Below, piece after piece: positions 8,929 through 18,798 of a stretch of DNA of 64,000 nucleotides. The notes below the pieces were generated by a model. That model worked only from the letters and a program-made list of their open reading frames with translations, made no database searches and was not told the origin of the DNA. Numbering within the stretch: the first letter of the stretch is position 1; every line of letters starts with the position of its first letter. The stretch covers positions 1,922,001 to 1,986,000 of the forward strand of contig NZ_CP078088.1 of assembly GCF_022701175.1 (NCBI RefSeq). The letters run 5' to 3'. Source of the stretch: Allobaculum sp. Allo2. GTDB taxonomy: Bacteria > Bacillota_I > Bacilli_A > Erysipelotrichales > Erysipelotrichaceae. The translations under genes and the position numbers were made by a program.

Positions 8929-11523
8929 CAGCTGAAGAACTGATAGAACTGCATGGAACCGTCTCCTTTTTCCATGATTTCCTTCAGTTTTCTGCCGCAC
9001 TTAATGAGTCCGCCTGTTTCGCAGACTTTTTCATTTTTCCAGAATGGTACGGAACTGGTGCGAAGACCCGTTGATTTTCGGAAGCAGACGCTGGAGTACG
9101 GCGTAGTCGAGCGCCATCGTGCCGGCATCACTATAGGCCTCGTCTTCATCGGGTACAAACCAGCGCAGAGCGGTCAGCACGTATTTGCGCAGCGCGCTTT
9201 CCGAACGGATGGAAACCGTAAGTCCGGCTTCCTTGAACAGAGCGGCCAGCGACTGATACACGTCTTCAAGCGCGCTTGGCAGCGTCTGGCTGTCTTCCTG
9301 CGGCAGGAACACTTCGTCAAGCTGTTCGTGCGTAATCAGCGAAGAGCGGAATTCGTCTTCCAGAAGCGGTCTGGCCGGCTTGAGCAGCAGACGCTTTTCC
9401 GGCATCGTAATGACCCAGGCACGGTCCAGCAGACGGCTGCTTAACGGTTCGGTCGTGTGGTCGGACTGAATGGCAGCCGCAAAATGCAGAGTCCTCGGAA
9501 TTTCAAACGTATACGTGTCGCCCAGCGCGATCGTACCGCGGATGGCGGCGTTTTCTTCCATGGACATGAAGTCGGCCCAGTAGTATTCCATGCTCGACAG
9601 GTTGGCATCGTCGAGAAGGACGAGCGCCGGGAGCGAATCCGAGCCGCTGTTTCCGCGGCTTTCCTGATTCAGAATGCTGAGCAGATCAAACAGACGCGGA
9701 TCCGCTTTTTCAAAGGAGCGGGTCAGCGAGTTGTAAAAGCCGATCAGATCGCGGCGGCTTGACCAGCCGCGTTCGACGCTGACGGAGACAAAACGGGAGC
9801 AGTACGGAAACTGCGGATGACTTTTTCAAGTTCTGCCGGCTGATCGAGGTGAAGCGCCTGCGCCGTAACGCGGCAGATCGACGTTTTTCCAGAGCCTGGC
9901 TGACCAGTAAAGATAGTCAGGAAGCCCTGGGTCAGGCAGATGAGAATGTTCAGAATTTCATTGCGGGAATATTCCGGACGGCTTTTCTGCATCGTGAACA
10001 CCAGATAGTCCACGAGCTGTTCCTTCGAAAGGAAGGATCGCGGCATGGCCGCAATGGCGCGGGACGCCTGCTGGTAAATTTCCAGCCGTCTGGCATTTTC
10101 CAGACGGGCGGTATGTTCCATGAAGCGTTCGGAAATCATATCGTCAAATGAGATTTCCAGCGTTTTCTGGCTGGAGCGTTCGAGCAGTTCATCGAGTTTT
10201 CCCTGCAGGCCTTCCATCTGTACGTTGAGATCGGCAATGCTTTTTCACGACGCGCAATTTCTTCCTGCAAGTAGGACGATCTTGCTTCCAGGTTGGCCAC
10301 ATCCTTGCCGATATTGGCCTGCCGCAGCGCTTCCTGGAATTCTTCTTCGGCTTTGGCTTTCATGGACTTGAGCTGATCGAGCTCTTCCTGATAGCGTTCG
10401 AGCTGCTGCTTTGGCTGCAGGATTTCCAGCTCATCGACGGCTTTCTGGAGTTCTTCCTTCTGCGCCTTCAGTTCGCTGTTTTTCTGCTTGAGCTGGCTTG
10501 TAAACGTGACGTATTCCGAATACGCAGGGAGCGCTTCGACAAATTCCTCATTTTCGAGCAGCTCATGAACCATATCCATATAGTCAGGATCGTCCTTGCG
10601 GGCCTTGAACATTTCCGGAATGAGCGAGGAAAGTTCATTAAAAAGTTCGCCGTTTTTGCGGACGATTCAAAGATCGCCTGAAGCCGCTTTACCCGCTCCG
10701 CAGCCAGTGCGGCCGGAATGTCCTTGCCGCTGATCAGCGAGTTCTGGTAACTGGCCAGCAGACTCGCAAACGCGGCGGGATCGACACCGATAGTTTTCGC
10801 CGTTTTTCCCTTGATGGATGCGGTAAAGTTTTCGATCAGTTCCTCATCGGAAATGGTGTCGGTCGGACACGGTTCGATGCCTTCGCCTTCGATGCGGACA
10901 TAGCCGCGCGTCACATCGATCTGTTCCAGCGTATGGATCCGATCCGCCAGAGAAGGCGAATACAGATAGCCGGAAATAATGGAGTTTTTCTGATCAAGCG
11001 AAGGATAGATCACCAGTTCATCGAGATCTTCGTCGTAACGGACCCGAAACGGACCGACGAGCGTATTTTCGATCGGACCTGGAATCATGACCCGCATATC
11101 TTCGTTGACGTCGCGGGTATTCAAAATCACCGTTGAATCTTTACGCCAGTCCCCTTCTACGGCTTCCTGGGGCAGCGCATAGTACCAGCCCACATCTTCC
11201 ATGCGAAGAATCGATCCGGAATACTGCTTGAACACATCGAGTTTCCAGGCGGAAGGATAGACGCTCCCATCGCTTTTCAAATTTGGAATGAGCTTATCGC
11301 TCTGAAAATCAATAATGACGTCGTCTCCGTCCTGAAACAGATCGTCTAAACGCATCGATGTCGAAGAGGAAAACAGATTCAGGTTGGGATACTGCGATCC
11401 CGGAAGAATCTTCTCCACATCTTCATCGCTCAAACGAATAAATTTGTCTTTTTCATAAATGTACGTCGGATAAAAATTCACATAAAATCCGCTGGTTCGA
11501 ATTTCTCCTACATAGCGCGGCAT
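8928..11523 (-). CDS. Coiled-coil AAA+ ATPase, McrB-like (several apparent frameshifts)
   Basis: About 866 residues after repair. Residues ~1-270 are a beta-rich domain I do not recognise. Residues ~310-430 are a heptad-rich coiled coil (LKQKNSELKAQKEEL, then KAKAEEEFQEA). The AAA+ core has Walker A GQPGSGKTS, Walker B LVLLDDANLSSMEYYW and a downstream IQSDHTTEPLSSRLLDRA segment resembling the NxDETTxxFSxxxxDRA region of McrB-like NTPases. Breaks near 10650, 10245, 9790 and in the two A5 runs around 9020-9038 are each fixed by one added base. The final repair extends the C-terminus to MQFYQFF and a stop at 8928-8930, which overlaps the nuclease start. An AAAGGA site precedes the ATG at 11523. 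Likely senses and translocates or remodels the target for the nuclease. Confidence 0.7.
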
Positions 11524-11562
11524 AGTTTCATTCCTTTCCTGCCTTTCGGCTGAATTAATTTG

Positions 11563-11658
11563 ATTATAGGACCGATCCCGGCCAGATTTTACGTTAAGCC
11601 GCTGAATTCAGGGATGTTTAGAAAAATATAGAAAAGGCGCTCCCGCTTTCCCTATAAT
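11563..11658. promoter_or_regulatory. Divergent promoter region between the ATPase and the plus-strand unknown gene
   Basis: TATAAT on the minus strand (11563-11568) lies 40 bases upstream of the AAA+ ATG. TATAAT on the plus strand (11653-11658) lies upstream of the gene at 11809. No convincing -35 partner is visible for either, so both are candidates only. Confidence 0.4.
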
Positions 11659-11808
11659 TGAATCGGTCTGTCCAGTCGCTTGATATTCAGCGCAGGCAAT
11701 CTTGAATGTTTACGAATGTATTATTTCGTATTCGTTAAAATTGCGGTCGTTTAGGCAGCCGATCTGCACCGCTGCTTTAGGCGCTGGCTGGAGAAAAGAG
11801 GAAAATGC

Positions 11809-12309
11809 ATGCATTTTACATTTAAGGAAATCGAATACTACAAACCCGATGGAAAACCCGACATCTGTCTGGAATGCTTCAGCGTAATCGACCTGAATGT
11901 CTATGAACTACTTGAATTCAGCCGCGACAAAAACAAGTGCTACTACTGGGCTTTGAAAAGTCAGATTACCGGCGATGTGAAAGCCTACATCACTTCGGTC
12001 TACTACATCGACGGCGAAAACAGCCTTACCGGAAAGCCGACGTTTAAAATCGTGCACGGTTTTGAATACGAAGACCCGCGCGAATATCACTGTCCGCGCT
12101 CGGTGCTCGACCGGCTGACGCCGACCACCGATCCGCGTGCCCTGCAATGGCGGCGCAAAGCGCAGTACGCGCTCAATCAGGCAGCCCTGCTCAATCAGAA
12201 ATTTATCGAAGAACACCAGAAGGCGCAGCAGGAGCCGGATTTCTTGGTCCCTGCCCTGACTTCTTCTGTGACTGCGCTGATTGTTCAGGAAGAGAAGCTT
12301 CCCTTTTGA
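11809..12309 (+). CDS. Protein of unknown function, divergent from the ATPase-nuclease pair
   Basis: 166 residues; I do not recognise a family. It starts MHFTFKEIEYYKPDG with GAGG 7 bases upstream. The N-terminal ~110 residues are mixed and rich in aromatic residues (YYWALKSQITGDVKAYITSVYY). The last ~55 are helical and basic (WRRKAQYALNQAALLNQKF). There is no signal peptide or membrane segment. It shares an intergenic region with the AAA+ gene and is transcribed away from it, a usual place for an accessory or regulatory component. That link is inference. A small basic ORF follows 31 bases later. Confidence 0.6.
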   Translation: MHFTFKEIEYYKPDGKPDICLECFSVIDLNVYELLEFSRDKNKCYYWALKSQITGDVKAYITSVYYIDGENSLTGKPTFKIVHGFEYEDPREYHCPRSVLDRLTPTTDPRALQWRRKAQYALNQAALLNQKFIEEHQKAQQEPDFLVPALTSSVTALIVQEEKLPF

Positions 12310-12340
12310 CCGAAGCAAAACCAGATAAGGTACACGATAT

Positions 12341-12580
12341 GAAAAAGAGGAAAACCAGACATACGCTTCAACTTCCCGTTCTCTTCTCAAAACCGACGCG
12401 GTGCTGCTTCCGCGCTCCCGTCATCAGACACCGAAACGCCGTCAGGTCCTTCTTGCGCCAAGACGTCTGAAAAAAGCAAAACGGCTGCCCAGACGACCGA
12501 GCAAGGATCATCCTTCCTTTACTGCAGGCAAACCAATGCACTTTCAGGGCAATGTCCTGCTGCTGAATCTGAAATATTAA
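12341..12580 (+). CDS. Small basic protein of unknown function (one apparent frameshift)
   Basis: After adding one A in the run 12386-12389 the frame runs from an ATG with a weak AAGG site, opening MKKRKTRHTLQLPVLF, to a TAA at 12580, giving about 80 residues. It is very basic (for example PKRRQVLLAPRRLKKAKR), which hints at nucleic-acid binding. It would form a two-gene transcript with the unknown gene upstream. A strong terminator lies about 100 bases after it. No family recognised. Confidence 0.4.
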   Translation, partial: EKEENQTYASTSRSLLKTDAVLLPRSRHQTPKRRQVLLAPRRLKKAKRLPRRPSKDHPSFTAGKPMHFQGNVLLLNLKY

Positions 12581-12683
12581 GCGTACCTGTATCCTTTTCG
12601 CAATGGATTTTTGCGATTCTCTTTTCGCGACAGAGGATGACGCCTTCCGGCTGAATCCCTCCTGCCGACTCCATCCGCAGAAA

Positions 12684-12737
12684 AACCGGACTTTTCCGAT
12701 CGTTTTCGATCCGGCAGAGTCCGGTTTGTTTGTTTTT
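12684..12737 (+). terminator. Intrinsic terminator after the unknown gene pair
   Basis: The 10-bp stem AAACCGGACT / AGTCCGGTTT (12684-12693 with 12719-12728) is followed by a T-rich tract. It lies about 100 bases after the small basic ORF and just before the IS66 target site. Confidence 0.65.
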
Positions 12738-12767
12738 CTTTATGGCGATTTTGGACTGGCCGAATCG

Positions 12768-12793
12768 TAAGCGTCAAATAGAACCCGTCTAGA
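12768..12793 (+). repeat. IS66 left inverted repeat
   Basis: 26 bases beginning GTAAGCGTCAAATAGAACCC, the perfect complement of 15276-15301. It is preceded directly by the target duplication. Confidence 0.95.
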
Positions 12794-12968
12794 AATCGAG
12801 CGCAGACTCCTTCACAATTTCCGTGAAGACGTCTGCGCTCTTCTTTATAAAAACTGCTCGACCGACTGCCCAGTGGGCTGCTGGTTGAGCAGTTTGAAGG
12901 CTTTTGTCTGCGAAAAGCGTTTGGCCACGAGAAAAGGCCAGAATTTCTTCTGGCTTTTTCGGATCTCT

Positions 12969-14656
12969 CTAATTTTCTTCCCTTTCCACATACAGATCAG
13001 CCGGCAGCGTTTTCGAATATGGAAGCAGCCCCTCAACGATATGGTCCTGGAGTCCCTGTGTGGATAAAACATCCAGAACATAGACCAGATACTTTCTTGG
13101 ATCCAGGCCGTTGAGAATAGCGCTCTGCAGGATCGTGAAGCAGATGGCTGTGGCTTTGGCTCCTCTGAACGTATTGGAAAACAGGAAGTTCTTTCTGGCC
13201 ATTACGAATGGCTTCACCATTCGCTCGCACGCATTGTCATCGATTGGAGTTGCTCTGTCTTCTAAGAAAGCAGCTAATTCTTTTCGATTTTTGACGAAGT
13301 ATTCTGCAGCTTTCTTCAATTCTGACTTTGGGGCTGCGCCATCGTAGATTTTCCACATCAGGGCTTCGAGGGCTTCGAACACGGGACGGCTTTCCTTATC
13401 TCTGCGGATCTGAATCTGCTCAGGGGTTTCGTGCAGATTTTTGGCTGTCCGTTCGATTTTATAAAGCTTCTGGAACAGAGCGAGGGCTTTCAGGGTCAGG
13501 CTCAGGCCCAGGTTCTCTTCCTCCTCCAGAAACTTCGTTTTCTCTTCATCACTCAGTTTCAGATACGCTTTGTAATCCCTGCGTGTTTTGAGGTGATCCG
13601 TGAGCTTGCGTCTGGCATGCGCCATACAGAAGGCAAGCGTGGCGTCCTTATATATCCTGTGTACATCCGCTGCGTCACAGATGATTGTTCCGGAATAGTC
13701 CGGAGAAAGGAAATCCGCAAACGCCTGCTTATCTTTGCGCTCGGTGGCGTGATAAACGACCAGCTGGTGATTTTCCGCCCAGCTGGTACGGGTAACAATA
13801 ATGGTCCCCATCTTGTTGCCCCCGCTTTTCGAGCTTTCTAATACGCGTAAAGGCGTCTCATCCATATGAATGTGTCCGCTGTGTTTCAGATCTTTTACCA
13901 TGCGGTTGTATATCGACTCCAGATACTGTTCCGAAGTTTCTATTCCCCAGTTGCTCATTGTCTGTCTGGTCAGATAGAGCCCCTGCCTGTTGACATCCTG
14001 CTCCTGACGGTAGAACGGAAGGCCAAGCACGACTTTGTCGGAAATGATTTTCCCTGTCAGAGAAGGGGAAGCATAACTTCCTGGAAACAGCTTGGATGTT
14101 TCTGGCTTAGCCTGGAAAATATGTGTCTCTCCGTTTTCGTCTTCATACAAATAAACAGGGTAAATATCGCGCTGTACATACCACTGTGCAGGAACGTGAA
14201 CGATCTGGTCATAAACAACAGACTTAAGCTGGACACATTTATCTTTAACCGCTTCAAACTCTGGACCGGTCGGTTCGATGGTATTGGTGATCTTAGGAAG
14301 ATCATTGATATTGTCGTGAAGAGTTTTCTTTTGCCCTTTTGAGTCTGAACGATTTCCTCATCCTCCTGTTCTTGAGAAAGATTCTCAAGGACAGACGCTG
14401 CTTTAGAATTGGCATCAAGATGCCCTTCAGGAAGGTTCTCAAACAGAGAAGGCATTCCCTCCGAAGAAGTCCCAAACCGCTCATTCCTGCTCTTGATTCT
14501 CTTGATGAAGTTGTAATTGAACATCTCGGAAATCTGAGCGGTTATTTTGAGAAGTTCTTCTTTGGAAGCATCTTTGAACATCTCTAAAACATCTTCTTGT
14601 TTCACTCCATCCGGGCTTTGAATAAGACGGAGCAGGCTGGAGAAATCATTTTTCAT
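12969..14656 (-). CDS. tnpC: IS66 transposase TnpC (one apparent frameshift)
   Basis: About 562 residues after repair. The N-terminal part (MKNDFSSLLRLIQS onward) has a leucine-rich helical region and a basic NFIKRIKSRNERFG segment. The C-terminal part carries the DDE core: HMDETPLRVLE, then TIICDAADVHRIY, and the late acidic position in PIDDNACERMVK, all IS66 landmarks. The frame breaks at a T4 run near 14330 and one base joins KGKRK to TLHDNINDLPK. It catalyses cutting and joining of the element ends. Confidence 0.92.
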
Positions 14657-14742
14657 GCCTTAACTATATCATATAATTCCATCTATATCAATTAATATTG
14701 AATATTATAAAATTAATATTATTCTTATTTAGTATAAGCAGA

Positions 14743-15006
14743 TTATATCGAAAGGATATGCAGAATCGTCAGATCAGAGGAACAGGGAGTCGTTTTCTTG
14801 TAGACCTTTCCCGTCTCCATGTTCAGACCGTCCAGCAGCCAGTTCAGCTGCTGGGATGTGATCGACACGATCCCATCTCCTGTAATTCTCCAGTCGAAAT
14901 GTCCGGAGTTGAGAACCTTGTAGAACAGCCAGGTTCCCGTTCCGTCATAGTACAGGCACTTGATGCGGCCCTTTGAGCGATTGGTGAAGCTGAATTTTGA
15001 TTCCAT
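14743..15006 (-). CDS. tnpB: IS66 accessory protein TnpB
   Basis: 87 residues starting MESKFSFTN, with GGAGG 9 bases upstream. The central motif IKCLYYDGTGTWLFYK, followed by QQLNWLLDGL, is the IS66 Orf2 signature. It is needed for IS66 transposition, but its biochemical role is not settled. It sits between tnpA and tnpC in the usual order. Confidence 0.88.
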   Translation of the reverse strand: MESKFSFTNRSKGRIKCLYYDGTGTWLFYKVLNSGHFDWRITGDGIVSITSQQLNWLLDGLNMETGKVYKKTTPCSSDLTILHILSI

Positions 15007-15007
15007 C

Positions 15008-15229
15008 TTATTTTTCCTCCTGAATGACGACTTTGAAGAACGCCAGATCTGAAAGCTCTGGCGCCTTTTTCTGTTCAAGCTTTTCTACCGATTCGACGCA
15101 ATGAACCATGCGTCGAAAACGGGTATAGTCCAGATCTCGAGTCCGACAGAACTGTTTCATAGTCAGTTCGGGATGAAGATAGAAATCTTCGAGAAGTGTT
15201 TCCCACTTCATAAGGGTTTCGAGTTGCAT
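15008..15229 (-). CDS. tnpA: IS66 accessory protein TnpA (helix-turn-helix)
   Basis: 73 residues: KWETLLEDFYLHPELTMKQFC then YTRFRRMVH resembles the short helix-turn-helix Orf1 of IS66 elements. It ends one base before the tnpB start, consistent with coupled translation. First gene inside the right end of the element. Confidence 0.8.
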   Translation of the reverse strand: MQLETLMKWETLLEDFYLHPELTMKQFCRTRDLDYTRFRRMVHCVESVEKLEQKKAPELSDLAFFKVVIQEEK

Positions 15230-15275
15230 AAAAACCTCCGATTCAGAATAATTTTCCGAGATCGGAGGGGTGGCG

Positions 15276-15301
15276 CTAGACGGGTTCTATTTGACGCTTA
15301 C
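15276..15301 (-). repeat. IS66 right inverted repeat
   Basis: Perfect complement of 12768-12793, followed directly by the second copy of GCCGAATC. Confidence 0.95.
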
Positions 15302-15307
15302 GCCGAA

Positions 15308-16083
15308 TCAGCCAAGGAGCGTATCAAGAATCATCATCAGTACAAAGCCGCCCGAAAAGTAGAGCGTTGGCAGATTGGAATGTTCGCCCTGCACCATTTC
15401 CGGGATGAGTTCTTCCACTACCACATACAGCATCGCCCCAGCCGCAAAGCTTAAAAACCACGGAAGCAGCGGAACGATCCAGCTTTGCATGGCCAGAGTA
15501 AGCCCAGTGGCCAGCGGTTCGACAGCGCCGGAGAGCGTGCCAAACCAGAACGCCTTCCAGCGCGAATAGCCGCTGCCGTGAAGCGGCATCGAAATGATCG
15601 CGCCTTCCGGAACGTTTTGGAGGGCAATGCCAAGGGACAGTGCCAGAACTGCGGAAAACGAGATCAGATTCGTGTTCAGCATGCCAGCCAGCGTCGCTCC
15701 GACCGCCATGCCTTCCGGAATGTTATGCAGAGTGACCGCCAGAAACAGTTTCGTACGCTTTTTCAGACTCGAATGCGGGCCTTCTTCTTCCAGCGATCCC
15801 GGATGAATGTGCGGCGTAATGGCATCGAGCACAAGCAGAAAAAGAATGCCCAGCAGAAAACCGCCGGCAGCCGGCAAAAGGCCATTCTGCCCATCGGTTC
15901 ACTCTGTTCCATGGCCGGAATCAGCAATGACCATACTGAAGCGGCAGTCATTACTCCGGCCGCAATGCCGGAAAAGCAGCGATTTACCAGCTGTGAGAGC
16001 GGTTTGCGCACAAAGAAAACAAATGCTGATCCAGCAGCAGTTCCAAGCAGCGGAATAAAGGCTGCCAGCAGAATACTGTTCAT
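15308..16083 (-). CDS. ZIP-family metal transporter (one apparent frameshift)
   Basis: About 258 residues after repair, with seven to eight hydrophobic segments. The diagnostic metal-site helices are HNIPEGMAVG in helix IV and LQNVPEGAII in helix V. A histidine-bearing loop (TPHIHPGS) sits before helix IV. This is the ZupT/GufA-like branch, importing zinc, iron or manganese. The frame breaks at the A4 run 15877-15880 and one base joins GRMAF to LPAAGGFLL. The TGA lies inside the IS66 target duplication, so the protein is intact although the downstream DNA has been replaced. The start is MNSILLAA at 16083 with GGAGG upstream. Confidence 0.88.
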
Positions 16084-16109
16084 TGCAGATCCTCCATTTA
16101 TTACTGAAG

Positions 16110-16133
16110 CCGGTTCTCCACAAAACCGGCTAA
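16110..16133 (-). other. Hairpin in the leader of the ZIP gene
   Basis: AGCCGGTT pairs with AACCGGCT about 30 bases upstream of the transporter start. It is too far from a T-run in the gene direction to be a terminator there. A metal-linked leader structure is possible but nothing else supports it. Confidence 0.3.
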
Positions 16134-16213
16134 AAAGAAAAGCGGCTCCGGCAGAAAAACTGCTTTCAGTCTATCAGCGAAAGGACATTTTACCGACGGA
16201 TATGAACGGCTCG

Positions 16214-16219
16214 TATAAT
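16214..16219 (+). promoter_or_regulatory. Candidate -10 box for the membrane protein gene
   Basis: TATAAT about 145 bases before the GTG at 16365, with a weak TTTACC 19 bases upstream. The leader between them holds nothing else recognisable. Confidence 0.3.
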
Positions 16220-16364
16220 ACATTTGCCTGTCGAATGGCAGACTATTGATGAGAAAAACTTCAGAATATGTTTAGACGGACATTATCGAAAGACGCCATG
16301 ATGGATGATAAGCTCAATTCATGAGAAATGGAATTTAAAATAAATTCCAGCAAGGAGAATCCCT

Positions 16365-16894
16365 GTGAAAACAATCCATCCTGCTCCACTGCCCCGCTCT
16401 TCTTCCCTGCGGCTTTACAATCTCATTTTCCCTCTGTTTTTCTTCTTTGTAGTTCCAATCACCTGGATCTGGCCGCTGTTCATTTTCGGCAATCTGGCAA
16501 TCGACTGCGCCGTTCTCCGCTTCTGTCTTAAGCGCTTCAATCCTCGAAACTGGAAGCAGGGCTTTAAAAAGACCTGGTGGAAGGTCTGGCTGCTTGGGTA
16601 TCTGGGGACGTTCTGGGCTGCGTGATTCTGTTTGCGATTGGTTTTATTCCCTATTCCGAAACCCTCTATCCCATCGAAATGGCGGTATACTACAACCCCT
16701 GGTCCCATCCGGTTGGACTGCTTCTGGTCTGCCTGACGATTATCCTGGCAGGATTTGCGCTCTATTTTCTCGATTCCCGCCTGGCTCTTCGAAAGAGCGG
16801 GCTTTCCGTCAAAGGCAGACGGAAAGCAGCTTTGATCATCTCCATAGCGACCGCACCTTATGTGCTGCTGATTCCGACGTCTCTTTTCTTCTGA
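16365..16894 (+). CDS. Membrane protein of unknown function (one apparent frameshift)
   Basis: About 176 residues after adding one base in the G4 run near 16604-16607, which joins LLGYLG to DVLGCVILFAIGF. It starts at a GTG with AAGGAG 7 bases upstream, opening MKTIHPAPLPRSSSLRLYN. Four hydrophobic segments are visible, at about residues 17-48, 70-95, 110-130 and 150-170, with a basic stretch LALRKSGLSVKGRRK between the last two. I do not recognise a family. It is monocistronic, with convergent guaB beyond. Confidence 0.6.
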
Positions 16895-17017
16895 TCAGTC
16901 AGCCGGCTTATCACTCAGTTTTTGCAGATTTCCGCCTGTGAAATCTGCATTTTAATTTTTCCCATTTAAAAGGCAGACCGCCGGGGTCTGCCTGTCCAGT
17001 TAACAAAATGATTGGAA

Positions 17018-18530
17018 TTACATCTGCCCGGCGTCGACTTTATCATCGCGGACGAGTACGTCATGGGCACCGCCCTCAGAAATCGATACAGCCGAAACCA
17101 GGGTAACTTTCGCGTTTTTCTGGAAATCCGGGATGTTGGTAAAGCCGCAGTTGCACATGGTGTGCTTGATCTTGGAAATCGTCAGACCGACGTTGTCCGC
17201 CAGTGCGCCGGCATATGGTACGTAGGAGTCAACGCCTTCGACAAAGGACATCTTGCCTTCGCCGCCGACATCATAGCGCTGCCAGTTGCGGGCACGGGCA
17301 CTTCCTTCGCCCCAGTACTCCTTCATGTAGTTTCCGTTTACGCTTACTACTTTGTTCGGCGCTTCCTTGAAACGGGCAAAGTAGCGGCCCAGCATAACGA
17401 AGTCTGCACCAAAGGCAAGGGCGAGCGTCATGTGGTAGTCCTGAACGATACCGCCATCGGAACAGATTGGAACGTAGATTCCAGTGTTTTCGAAATATTC
17501 ATCCCGCGCTTTGGCGACTTCGATTGTCGCGGTCGCCTGCCCGCGGCCGATGCCTTTCTGCTCGCGGGTGATGCAGATGGAACCGCCGCCGATACCGATT
17601 TTAACGAAGTCCGCACCGGCTTCAGCCAGAAAGCGGAATCCGTCGCCGTCAACAACGTTGCCGGCACCGACTTTAACGGTGTCGCCGTATTTTTCGCGAA
17701 TCCATTTGATCGTATCGGCCTGCCAGCAGGAATAGCCTTCGGAAGAGTCAATAACGAGGATGTCCGCACCGGCTTCTACAAGAGCAGGAACGCGGTCCTT
17801 GTAGTCGCGGGAGTTGATGCCTGCACCAACGAGGTAGCGTTTGTGCTCATCCAGAACTTCGTTTGGGTTTTCCTTGTGCTGTTCGTAGTCCTTACGGAAA
17901 ACGAACGCTTTCAGGCGACGATCCTTGTCTACGATCGGCAGCTGGTTCAGTTTCTTGTCCCAGATGATGTCGTTCGCTTCGCCAAGCGTGAGACCTTCAT
18001 CGCCGACGATCAGCTTGTCATAGGGCGTCATGACATCCTTGACTTTCGTGTTGTCGAGATCTACGCGGGTTTCGCGGAAATCACGGGAAGTCAGAATGCC
18101 GACGAGAACGCCGTCTTTTTGCCGTTTTCCGTAACGGCCATTGTGGAATGTCCGGTCTGCTGACGGATCTGGATTACTTTGCGCAGCGTATCATCAGGAG
18201 AAACGTTCGCATCGCTGCCGGTAAATCCAGCTTTGGTGGCCTTGACCTGACGAATCATCGCAGCCTGACTTTCAATCGGCTGAGAACCGAAAATAAAGGC
18301 GACACCGCCCTCGCGAGCCAGAGCGACCGCAAGATCCGGTCCGGACACCGCCTGCATGACCGCACTGGTCAGCGGGATGTTCAGGGAAAGCGCCGGCTTT
18401 TCCCCTTTTTAAATTTCACCAGCGGCGTTTTCAGGCTGACTTTATCCGGGGTATCTTCTGGTCCGGTATAGCCTGGAACGAGAAGGTATTCCGCAAAAGT
18501 GCGGGAAGGTTCGCTGAAAAATTTTGCCAT
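17018..18530 (-). CDS. guaB: Inosine-5'-monophosphate dehydrogenase, Tritrichomonas-type (two apparent frameshifts)
   Basis: About 504 residues after repair. It starts [12 protein letters not shown] with AGGAGG 6 bases upstream. Domains: N-terminal barrel strand block ([14 protein letters not shown]), a CBS pair (MTPYDKLIV region), then the catalytic barrel with the nucleophile loop [18 protein letters not shown] and [16 protein letters not shown], and the flap region [18 protein letters not shown]. It oxidises IMP to XMP with NAD, the committed step to GTP. The loop and flap follow the divergent form known from Tritrichomonas foetus and some bacteria, not the common GPGSICTTR form. Breaks at the T5 run near 18116-18120 and near 18410 are each fixed by one base. 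Confidence 0.92.
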
Positions 18531-18630
18531 ATTGTTCCTCCTGTATGCATGCAATTCGAATGGGATTTCTGTCTGCTGGCCGACTTCGGCCAAATCTCAT
18601 TTTCTCTATTTTATGCGGATGCGCCGTCCT

Positions 18631-18665
18631 GTCAAAAAGCAGAGGCCAAACCTCTGCTTTTTGAC
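18631..18665. terminator. Strong hairpin between pullulanase and guaB
   Basis: A perfect 15-bp stem (18631-18645 with 18651-18665) closes a CCAAA loop. On the minus strand it lies downstream of the pullulanase stop and contains a T5 run, so it probably ends that transcript before guaB. Confidence 0.7.
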
Positions 18666-18798
18666 AAATTTTTCAATTTAAGAAACAAAATGAAATGCCC
18701 TTTCGCTCCTGAAAAGGACTGAAAATGGAAAGCTTTCGGGCATTATTCCGGTTTTGGCCCGACTTTCGCCCGTTTCCACTCGATTGGATCCGGCCGTC

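Larger units (their letters stand above)
12768..15301. mobile_element. Complete IS66-family insertion sequence
   Basis: 2,534 bases bounded by perfect 26-bp inverted repeats that begin GTAAGCGTCAAATAG. They are flanked by an identical 8-bp target duplication GCCGAATC at 12760-12767 and 15302-15309. Inside are tnpA, tnpB and tnpC on the minus strand, the canonical IS66 set. An 8-bp duplication and GTAA termini are family hallmarks. The right duplication overlaps the stop codon of the ZIP transporter, so the insertion spared that protein but replaced its 3' untranslated region. The clean ends argue for a recent insertion. Confidence 0.95.
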
